Origin: Chloroflexota bacterium
GTDB taxonomy: Bacteria; Chloroflexota; UBA4733
Length of the DNA stretch: 36,580 nt
Direction of reading: 5' to 3'
NCBI GenBank assembly: GCA_023381895.1
Contig: JAMCTA010000130.1
Location: 1 to 36,580 of the forward strand
Shown: in pieces, positions 31,131-36,580 of the stretch
Position numbering within the stretch: the stretch's first letter is position 1
How the letters are laid out: every line of letters begins with the position of its first letter
The notes under the pieces: generated by a model
What the model saw: only the letters and a program-made list of their open reading frames with translations
Told to the model about the DNA's origin: nothing
The model's database searches: none
Program-made: the position numbers and the translations under genes

Positions 31131-31766
31131 CTATCCGTCGGCAGACTGCCAGTCCTTTTTATTCACAAAGTAGTGCTCATCAACCAACTTCAGTATGTCG
31201 TCCCGATCGGGCAAGCTACAGATCTCTTCGCGGCGTCTCTTCATAAACCCCCAGTAGTCTTCCGCCTTGAGTTTGTCTCCGACCTTGTCAGGTCCCAATA
31301 CCAGGCGGGCGATAGCATTATCCCAGAGTGGGAAAAACTGTGGGGCAAGAAGGTGGAGCGCCTTAGCTGCTCCTACCGGGCCGCAAAGAGTAGCGAACTT
31401 ATCAAAGACACTATATACACTTTCCCGCTCTCTCTCTAAGATAATGGTTTGAAGTCGCAATCGTCTAAATCGTTGTAGCTCGCTTTGGTTGTCTCGAATG
31501 GCTCCCTGCAATTCGCTCCAATGGTCGAGATTGAATGGATTGGATGTAGGACTCCACTTACCAGGACCGATGCACCGGTAGTAGTAGCCCATATTCCAGG
31601 TCATTAGCAAAATTGCAACAGCCTTCGCCATTCTTTCGCTCGAATTCTCATCTATGCCGCGCTGCAATGTCTCTGCAGCAACCTCATAGGCGATCTGAGC
31701 ATCAGGATGTTGTTTACAATACTGCTCGTGACTCTGAAGGAGTTTTTCCATCTTAAGCTCTGCCAT
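31131..31766 (-). CDS. Protein of unknown function downstream of a broken toxin gene
   Basis: 211 residues from ATG 31766, with GGAGGACTTAC immediately upstream. It is soluble and helical: KMEKLLQSHEQYCKQHPDA, then a conserved-looking MTWNMGYYYRCIGPGKWS, then LCGPVGAAKALHLLAPQFFP and LWDNAIARLVLGPDKVGDKL. The LHLLAPxFFPLWD segment recalls helix-hairpin-helix-like domains of small uncharacterised bacterial proteins, but I cannot assign a family. The DNA is lower in GC than the surroundings, suggesting transfer. It begins 13 bases after the stop of the truncated PIN gene and is probably cotranscribed with the AbrB antitoxin gene. Confidence 0.65.
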   Translation of the reverse strand: MAELKMEKLLQSHEQYCKQHPDAQIAYEVAAETLQRGIDENSSERMAKAVAILLMTWNMGYYYRCIGPGKWSPTSNPFNLDHWSELQGAIRDNQSELQRFRRLRLQTIILERERESVYSVFDKFATLCGPVGAAKALHLLAPQFFPLWDNAIARLVLGPDKVGDKLKAEDYWGFMKRRREEICSLPDRDDILKLVDEHYFVNKKDWQSADG

Positions 31767-31779
31767 GTAAGTCCTCCAG

Positions 31780-31947
31780 TTAATATCGATCCTGTCGCTT
31801 GGCGGCCAGGTTCTCCCGTGTTTCCAGGAGAACGAGGGTGGAAAAGCGCAGTGGAAAGAGCCCCGAGAATCCTTTGTCAAGCAAAAGCCGTGAAGATCCC
31901 AGTGCCGAAGCGCACGCGGCGAAGAACACCGTGCTGTCGATGAACAC
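31780..31947 (-). pseudogene. Truncated PIN-domain toxin gene
   Basis: 55 residues from GTG 31947: VFIDSTVFFAACASALGSSR, then LRFSTLVLLETRENLAAKRQ, then a stop. This is the first third of a PIN toxin (usual length about 140), with only the first catalytic Asp (FIDST) and the following Glu (LLETREN). The rest is missing, and the unknown gene at 31131 starts 13 bases later. It would be inactive as a nuclease. Confidence 0.7.
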
Positions 31948-31957
31948 CCTCGTATGC

Positions 31958-32254
31958 CTACTGATCGGTGTCAATACCATACGCTTCCTTGATGAGTCGG
32001 CCCCGAATGCTGCGACCGTGTTCAATAATCTCGTCCAGGCTCAGCCCTTGTTCTTTCAGTAAGCGATCTGCTTCGTCGATGTCACGGGCGGCGATGGTTT
32101 CCTGCGGGGTAATGAGCAGACCATCCGGCGTCCTGGTGACTTCCACCAGATCGCCTTCTTTGATCCCGAGGTCGCGGCGCATCGCGGCAGGCAGCGTAAG
32201 CTGGCCTTTTTGCTTGAGGCGAACGAGTCTTCTATCGAGCATGTCATCTGCCAT
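31958..32254 (-). CDS. AbrB/MazE-type (swapped-hairpin) antitoxin
   Basis: 98 residues. The SpoVT/AbrB domain spans about 8-52: RLVRLKQKGQLTLPAAMRRD, LGIKEGDLVEVTRTPDGLLI, TPQE. The C-terminal half is helical (ARDIDEADRLLKEQGLSLDE, IIEHGRSIRGRLIKEAYGID) and would hold a PIN toxin. Its expected partner directly downstream is truncated, so this is a free-standing antitoxin unless it now serves the unknown protein that follows. No clear promoter was identified upstream. Confidence 0.85.
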   Translation of the reverse strand: MADDMLDRRLVRLKQKGQLTLPAAMRRDLGIKEGDLVEVTRTPDGLLITPQETIAARDIDEADRLLKEQGLSLDEIIEHGRSIRGRLIKEAYGIDTDQ

Positions 32255-32324
32255 CGTGTCGAATGTTGAAAAGTGAAACTTTCCTACATTCTAGCAAAGG
32301 ACGCGTCTGGCGTCAATCCGCGTC

Positions 32325-32560
32325 GTGCTGGTGATCATGGACAGCGCGGGCAGCTTGCTGACGTCCTCCTTTCTGGGGCAGGATATCGCGCGCGGAACGC
32401 AGGCCAACTGTGTCGTCGTGTTCGACGCGCAAAAGGACGTGACGCCCGCCGTCGTCGCCCTCAGCAAGCAAGCGAATCGCGAGTATGTGGTGTTTCCCGA
32501 TGCCGCGTTCAATCCGCTCAACCAGGCGGGGAGCGTGTTTGCCAGGGCCGCCGGCTGCGC
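32325..32560 (+). pseudogene. Possible remnant of a conjugative coupling/FtsK-like ATPase
   Basis: The plus frame reads LTSSFLGQDIARGTQANCVV, then VFDAQKDVTPAVVALSKQ and YVVFPDAAFNPLNQ. The spacing recalls the region after Walker A in VirD4/TraG-type proteins (QDIARG, then VVxFDPKGDxT, then DPxxFNPL). The Walker A itself would be degenerate (MDSAGSLLTS). The assignment is tentative; the rest of the protein is absent. Confidence 0.28.
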
Positions 32561-32687
32561 GTCTGCCTGGGCAAGTCCCAGCGCAGGTACCACAAGCATA
32601 CCCCGAACACGCGTTCCACGGGCAGCGCCCACTGACTGGCGGTCAATTGCTCGCGCGAGTGACCCGCCCTTCGGACGGATGGTGGGC

Positions 32688-32812
32688 GTGGCAGTAGATC
32701 GTCTCGGACACGCCGAAACGGCGGGCGAGGACCGGCGCGGGCATACCCTCAGCGCGCAGCCGGGTAGCCTCGGCCAGTCGGGTCGGGGCAAGCTTGGGCG
32801 CCTGGATGGGCT
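32688..32812 (-). pseudogene. Helix-turn-helix scrap of a resolvase/invertase
   Basis: The minus strand reads PIQAPKLAPTRLAEATRLRA then EGMPAPVLARRFGVSETIYC. This is the C-terminal DNA-binding helix-turn-helix found in small serine resolvases (RPxLxxxQVxEARRLRxEG...ALARRFGVSxxTIYR). No catalytic domain adjoins it. Confidence 0.5.
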
Positions 32813-32875
32813 TTCACGGTTGTTCTGTGAACGATTCGTTCGACCGCAAGGCGGAAGGTGTAGGCGTTACGGACA

Positions 32876-33054
32876 CTATGTGAGCACGATGGGACCGGCC
32901 GCATCCCGCGACAGGATCAGCGTAGCGCCGTCACCCCCGCGATAGTGGTCAGGCGGTCGCGGTCGGTCCAGATCAGGACGAAGCCCGATTGTGTGGTGGA
33001 TGACACGATGTCGACAAGATCGGACAGCACCTGGATCACCTGCCAGACAGCCAT
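32876..33054 (-). pseudogene. Unidentified frameshifted fragment
   Basis: From ATG 33054 the frame reads MAVWQVIQVLSDLVDIVSST, then GFVLIWTDRDRLTTIAG. It then appears to continue in another frame as GDGATLILSRDAAGPIVLT to a stop at 32876. The residue pattern looks like a genuine small protein of about 60 residues, but no family was recognised. Confidence 0.3.
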
Positions 33055-33129
33055 GGCCGACCCGGCGTCCCTGGTTCTCTCAGCCAGCGGCGAAATTCGA
33101 TGATAGCAGCGATGCGCTGCCATGCCGGG

Positions 33130-34029
33130 TCAGTGCTCCTCGTAGACGGCAGCGCGTCCGCTCTGGGGCAAGAAGACATAGAGCCGGTTGCGCCCGGGAT
33201 CAAAGGCAGTGGTGTGGGCTCCCCGCTCAGTGACCACGTGCTCTACCATGCGCAAGATGCGGCAATCGACGACATCCACGGCACCGGGCGTGCCGATAGC
33301 GACGTAGAGCCGGTTCAATCGTGGGTGGTACCAGATGGCGTCCGGTTCGCCCGCAATTGGCACAGTCCCCAACGCTCGTCCACTGTTGAGGTCGATGGCG
33401 ATGACGGCGGCGGCGTCACAGGCGACGAACGCACGCTGGCTATCGAGATCCAGGTCGAATCCATGCGGCCCGGCGCTGGCGATCGGTAGCGTGAGTCCCA
33501 ATGCGCCGGACGCCCCATCCAGGGCGACGACACTCGCCGGTTCCATGATGTTGACGAGGAAGCGATCCCGCTGGCGGTCGAAGACGCACCAGCGCGGCCG
33601 TCCCGGCAGCGCGGTGGCGCCGATGGGCCGCCCCGTCTGCGCGTCGATCAGCCGCGCTTGCATATCCTCGACATCGGCGACCAGCAGCCGGCGCCGCCCG
33701 GGGTCCCAGGCCAGACCGTTCGGCCTGGGACCGACCTGGATCTCCCGCTCCGGTCGTATTGCCCCCACCGGCAACACCAGCACCGTGCCACCGCCACGCG
33801 CGGCGGCGAAGACGAGGCGCTCCTCCTGGGCGCAGAGGACGCCGCTGGCCCCTGGACACCCAGACACGGTGGCTAGATGCCGGAGGTTGATCCCGTCGAT
33901 GATCTCGACCGTGCCGTTGGCGGTGTGGGCCACATACACCGTCCCGCTCGCCCAATGCACGTCGCCGTGGTCGAAGCCGCCAGTGGCGTGCGCCGGCAGG
34001 TCAACGTATCCTCGCGCTACCAGCGCCAC
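33130..34029 (-). CDS. Beta-propeller (YncE/NHL-like) protein beside ChrB
   Basis: 299 residues from GTG 34029, six bases after the stop of the ChrB-domain gene. Six to seven repeats of about 40 residues have the pattern VYVAHTANGTVEIIDG / RRLLVADVEDMQARLIDAQT / AFVACDAAAVIAIDLNSG / LYVAIGTPGAVDVVDC / RNRLYVFLPQSGRAAVYEEH, i.e. strand-turn-strand with a terminal D-x-x-x-G. No signal peptide is visible, which is unusual for this propeller type. The role is unknown. Tight coupling to a chromate-resistance-type gene suggests a part in the same response (inference). Confidence 0.82.
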   Translation of the reverse strand: MALVARGYVDLPAHATGGFDHGDVHWASGTVYVAHTANGTVEIIDGINLRHLATVSGCPGASGVLCAQEERLVFAAARGGGTVLVLPVGAIRPEREIQVGPRPNGLAWDPGRRRLLVADVEDMQARLIDAQTGRPIGATALPGRPRWCVFDRQRDRFLVNIMEPASVVALDGASGALGLTLPIASAGPHGFDLDLDSQRAFVACDAAAVIAIDLNSGRALGTVPIAGEPDAIWYHPRLNRLYVAIGTPGAVDVVDCRILRMVEHVVTERGAHTTAFDPGRNRLYVFLPQSGRAAVYEEH

Positions 34030-34035
34030 CGTCGC

Positions 34036-34461
34036 TCACCCGGCGCTCTGCTGGCAGAAGGCGTAGAGCGCGTCGTAGACGACGGACTCTGCCGCCAGCT
34101 GCTGCAGGTCGTCCTTGTAGAGGCGGCGGAAGCCCTCGGCGATGGCTTCCAAGCCCCGCGACTCCGGCGTCAGGTCCTTGTCTGCCGTATCCGCACCGCG
34201 TACGATGAGCGCCAGCTTTTGCAACGCCGGATCTGTTAGCTGGTACTTCTTGAGGATGGCGTCGAAGCTGCATTCGACGCCGTGATGCCCCAGCTCCACA
34301 CCTGGTGCATCAAAGGGAATGGCCCCCTCGCGTTCGGCGACCGCGTTGACCTGATCAGCCGGCACATAGAGGAACTCTGCGTCGTGATCAATAAAGCGCT
34401 TGATCAGCCAGGGACAGGCGATGCGATCCACCTTCGGTCGCGCTCGAGTCACCCACTTCAT
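34036..34461 (-). CDS. ChrB C-terminal-domain protein (chromate resistance), copy 1
   Basis: 141 residues. ChrB C-domain landmarks: MKWVTRARPKVDRIACPWLI, KRFIDHDAEFLYVP, GVELGHHGVECSFDAIL, and ALIVRGADTADKDLTPESRG. The Cys in IACPWLI, the His pair and the GVECSF Cys could bind metal. ChrB proteins are chromate-responsive regulators or accessory factors of chromate resistance. The N-terminal ChrB domain is not present in this copy. GGGAGG lies about eight bases before the ATG, and a palindrome at 34509-34526 is a likely regulatory site. Confidence 0.85.
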   Translation of the reverse strand: MKWVTRARPKVDRIACPWLIKRFIDHDAEFLYVPADQVNAVAEREGAIPFDAPGVELGHHGVECSFDAILKKYQLTDPALQKLALIVRGADTADKDLTPESRGLEAIAEGFRRLYKDDLQQLAAESVVYDALYAFCQQSAG

Positions 34462-34508
34462 CCGTGTCCTCCCTTACCTGTGCGAACGTCCAATAGTGTC
34501 TGGTACTG

Positions 34509-34526
34509 ATGTAACCATAGTTACAT
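34509..34526. promoter_or_regulatory. Palindromic operator candidate upstream of the ChrB-domain gene
   Basis: ATGTAACCATAGTTACAT has perfect seven-base arms around CATA, 48 bases upstream of the start at 34461. Dyads with ATGT...ACAT ends are typical of PadR-like and related winged-helix regulators. No such regulator gene is in the window, so the binder is unknown. Confidence 0.6.
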
Positions 34527-34578
34527 GGACTTGAGCAAATAGCAAGGGCGGCGCGAACCCGGCGCCAAGCTGACCAGC

Positions 34579-35844
34579 CTATCGCCGCGCTCGGACCGGG
34601 ACGGCGGTAGCTCGACCCTCCTCCGGCGGCCGGACCCGGCGGAAGACGGCGAAGATGGTGAGGTCGTAGACGATCTTTAAGCCTCCGGCCAGCAGGAAGG
34701 GGATGCCGAACGCTGGCACGGCCAGAGTCGCGCCGGAGAAGGCCGGAGCAATGGCAGCGGCGGCGGTGCGAGCAACGGAAGTCACACCGGCCGCCGCCGC
34801 TCGTTCGTTGGGATCCACGACCGCCATGGTGTAGGACTGGCGCGTTGGAACGTCGAGCTGGGAAAGGAGGTGGCGGAGCAGCAACACAGCGATGGCCAGG
34901 CCGAGGCTTGGCATGAGCGGCACCAGCAGCAACAGGACGTTGGACGGCAGGTGGGTAATCACCATCGTGTTGAGGAGCCCGATCCGTCGAGCCAAGGGGG
35001 CGGCAGCGAGAAACGAGAGCGCCGCGCAGAGGTTGGTGCCGAAGAAGAGGGCACTCAGCATCTGCAGGTCAGCGCCGTAGCGGACGTGGAACCAGTAGGC
35101 CACCAACCCCTGCACCACAAAGCCACCGGCAAAGGCATCGAGCGCGAAGAGAGCGGCGAGCTTGGCGACGATGCCACGCGAGTGCTGGAGCCCCAGCTTC
35201 GGCTGCGGTCCGTCAACGTCGCCCGCCTCCACCGCCAGTGAGAGCCGGACGTAGAGCACCAGCAGCACTCCCGCCAGCACCGCATAGGTCCAGAGGAGAG
35301 CACGGTCGCCCGTGATTGGCGCCATGCCAAGGAAGGTCGGCGCCCCGGCGAACAGTGCGCCAAAGGCTCCTGCCAGCGACCCCACCATGTTGTAGGCGGC
35401 GAAGACACCGGTGCGCTGAGTGTCTGTCGCCGTCTGGGGGAGGATGGCCTGCTCGATGGACAGGAATGGCCCGACTTCCTTGCCCGACGGGCTGATCGTG
35501 CCGATGATCGCCGCCAAGGTCATGAGCACGGGGCTGGTGCTGAGTGCAAACCCGGCGCCGGCCAGCGCCATCAAGAGTGCCGCCAGCATGAGGGTGCGCC
35601 GGCGCCCTAGCCGGTCGGCGACCGCCGACAGGATGAGGGTGCTCGCCGCTCCTCCCGCCAGGGCGGCGGTGAAGACGCCGCCGATGGCCGCTGGCGGCAG
35701 ACCTAACTCAGCCAGGTAGAGCCCCAGTACGACGGAGAGGAAGCCGTAGGCGAAGGTGCGCACGCCGCTGGTTATGAAGAGCAGCCAGCCATCCGCCGTG
35801 AGGTTACTAGCCCAGTCGGGTCGGCGCGGGCGCTGCCCCAGCAT
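34579..35844 (-). CDS. MFS transporter of the chromate-resistance-type operon
   Basis: 421 residues from ATG 35844, four bases after the stop of the ChrB-domain gene; the upstream start at 35970 would overlap that gene. About twelve membrane helices are visible, with the MFS loop 2-3 motif in AVADRLGRRRTLML and a long central loop (AVEAGDVDGPQPKLGLQHSR). LFFGTNLCAALSFLAAAPLA and RHLLSQLDVPTRQSYTMAV mark the second half. No ChrA-type transporter is seen in the window, so this protein may be the exporter coupled to the ChrB proteins; that is inferred from its position. It ends 117 bases before the second transcription unit. Confidence 0.87.
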   Translation of the reverse strand: MLGQRPRRPDWASNLTADGWLLFITSGVRTFAYGFLSVVLGLYLAELGLPPAAIGGVFTAALAGGAASTLILSAVADRLGRRRTLMLAALLMALAGAGFALSTSPVLMTLAAIIGTISPSGKEVGPFLSIEQAILPQTATDTQRTGVFAAYNMVGSLAGAFGALFAGAPTFLGMAPITGDRALLWTYAVLAGVLLVLYVRLSLAVEAGDVDGPQPKLGLQHSRGIVAKLAALFALDAFAGGFVVQGLVAYWFHVRYGADLQMLSALFFGTNLCAALSFLAAAPLARRIGLLNTMVITHLPSNVLLLLVPLMPSLGLAIAVLLLRHLLSQLDVPTRQSYTMAVVDPNERAAAAGVTSVARTAAAAIAPAFSGATLAVPAFGIPFLLAGGLKIVYDLTIFAVFRRVRPPEEGRATAVPVRARR

Positions 35845-35848
35845 GCGA

Positions 35849-36352
35849 CTACTCGTCCGCTTCCAGATGGATGGCGACCAGCCGCTGGTACTGCAGCGTG
35901 GGGCGGGGTGTGCCGTGAGGATGCGGTTGCGCGGAAACCTTAGCCTGGCAGTAGGCGTATAGGGCGTCATACACCGGGGCGGTCAGGCGCAGCTTCTCGG
36001 CATCATCCGGGGTGGAGCCTTGGAAGCCGCGCATCAGGGCATTGAGGCCATCGGCCTCTGGACGGCTGCGGCGCCGGGGCGGCACGTCGGCCTCGCGGAT
36101 GATCCGGCCCAGCTCCACTAACGCCGGGTCTCCTTGGAGCTCGTACCGTTCCAACATCACCTCGAAGGTACATTGCTCGCCGATATGGCTGTACTCGCCG
36201 CCGCGCATGTCGAAGGTGTGGCCGTCCAGAGTGGCCGGATCTGTCCCCGAGGGGACGAAGACGAACTCGGCCTGGGGATCGATGAACCGGCGGATCAGCC
36301 AGGGGCAGGCGGTGCGATCCACGTGCAGGTTGCGGCGGGTGATCCACTTCAT
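35849..36352 (-). CDS. ChrB C-terminal-domain protein (chromate resistance), copy 2
   Basis: 167 residues. Landmarks parallel the copy at 34036: MKWITRRNLHVDRTACPWLI, RRFIDPQAEFVFVPSG, GGEYSHIGEQCTFEVMLERY, and RIIREADVPPRRRSRPEADG. The His/Cys positions in EYSHIGEQCTF differ slightly from copy 1. The start codon overlaps the stop of the upstream gene by four bases (ATGA) and the MFS gene follows four bases after its stop, so the three genes form one tightly coupled operon. Confidence 0.86.
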   Translation of the reverse strand: MKWITRRNLHVDRTACPWLIRRFIDPQAEFVFVPSGTDPATLDGHTFDMRGGEYSHIGEQCTFEVMLERYELQGDPALVELGRIIREADVPPRRRSRPEADGLNALMRGFQGSTPDDAEKLRLTAPVYDALYAYCQAKVSAQPHPHGTPRPTLQYQRLVAIHLEADE

Positions 36353-36580
36353 GAGTTTGTCTCCGCCTGGCTAGACGCTTCCTCCAGGAAGGCGCCGAGC
36401 GCCTCCTCACCGCGTGTCAGCAGATCTTCCACCCGATCCGCTTCCTGTGTGCCGAAGTAGTCGCGGGCCTGGACCTGCTCAAACCAGCGCCGGATCTTGG
36501 CGAGATCCGCCTCAAGCTCCTCCACTTCGGCGTAGCTGAAGTCGCGATGCTCGGTTTCCCGCCGAATGTGCGCCAGGAGC
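36349..36580 (-). CDS. ChrB N-terminal-domain protein, C-terminal end only (runs off the window)
   Basis: The open frame from the right edge to a TGA at 36349 encodes about 76 residues: AHIRRETEHRDFSYAEVEEL, then DLAKIRRWFEQVQARDYFGT, then a helical end. This matches the C-terminal part of the ChrB N-terminal domain, which in many bacteria is fused to the ChrB C-domain in one protein. Here the two are separate, overlapping genes. Confidence 0.75.
   Translation of the reverse strand, partial: LLAHIRRETEHRDFSYAEVEELEADLAKIRRWFEQVQARDYFGTQEADRVEDLLTRGEEALGAFLEEASSQAETNS

Larger units (their letters stand above)
32255..33129. other. Relic-rich region without an intact gene
   Basis: Several short coding-like stretches in different frames are listed separately: a possible conjugation ATPase scrap at 32325-32560, a recombinase helix-turn-helix scrap at 32688-32812 and an unidentified fragment at 32876-33054. 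No intact gene with a ribosome site is seen. Confidence 0.45.

Noticed and set aside
32291..32791. A 166-residue minus-strand open frame
   Set aside because: Its residues look random; the protein-like signals in this stretch are in other frames (plus 32325-32560, minus 32688-32812).
1..36580. CRISPR arrays, tRNA or rRNA genes
   Set aside because: No regularly spaced direct repeats and no cloverleaf or rRNA-like stretch were noticed by eye; a covariance-model scan would be needed to exclude a divergent tRNA.

Overview
The window comes from a GC-rich bacterium, most plausibly a member of the Chloroflexota. This is inferred from the gene repertoire: Tat-type lipoprotein sugar-binding proteins with long Thr/Ser/Ala linkers, and GH99-like, GH130, DUF4838, ThuA and Gfo/Idh/MocA proteins next to an AraR-like GntR/LacI chimeric regulator. 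No rRNA or tRNA gene was seen that would settle the taxonomy.

Layout. (1) 1-2221, minus strand: a MarR repressor, an MFS exporter and the start of a cyclopropane-fatty-acid-synthase-like enzyme, with a palindromic operator candidate upstream of marR. (2) 2645-4141, plus strand: an orphan sugar-binding lipoprotein with its own promoter. (3) 4309-17333: a divergent carbohydrate cluster around the regulator at 10518-11657. Leftward it carries a second sugar-binding lipoprotein, a GH99-like protein, a ManD/RspA-like sugar-acid dehydratase, a broken dapA-family aldolase, a second enolase-superfamily enzyme and the stump of an alpha-L-fucosidase-like gene. Rightward it carries a Gfo/Idh/MocA oxidoreductase, ThuA, a D-2-hydroxyacid dehydrogenase and a large DUF4838 protein. 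Together these suggest breakdown of a (methylated or oxidised) polysaccharide to sugar acids and 2-keto-3-deoxy sugar acids. The aldolase needed for the last step is present here only as a fragment. (4) 17454-22780: small single genes (YCII, an acyltransferase, GNAT, transglutaminase, two unknowns) with relics between them, including a 15-codon GH99 remnant. (5) 22852-24373: a lower-GC relic of an ABC sugar transporter, in which the permease has a TAG where a Trp codon is expected and the binding protein is cut short. (6) 24615-25826: a GH130 enzyme. (7) 25944-33060: a mobile or accessory island. It holds a frameshifted large serine recombinase with a frameshifted XRE regulator, a frameshifted membrane protein, a strong hairpin, a four-gene higBA-vapBC toxin-antitoxin operon with a near-consensus and probably leaderless promoter, an unknown gene, an AbrB antitoxin with a truncated PIN toxin, and scraps of recombinase and possibly conjugation genes. 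(8) 33130-36580, minus strand: a chromate-resistance-type locus with two ChrB-domain proteins, part of a third, an MFS transporter and a beta-propeller protein.

The window is rich in broken genes. Several breaks are single-base indels, most of them missing bases in or next to short homopolymers. These could be true decay or uncorrected read errors, and that should be settled before the pseudogene calls are relied on. The truncations, by contrast, cannot be explained by base-calling.
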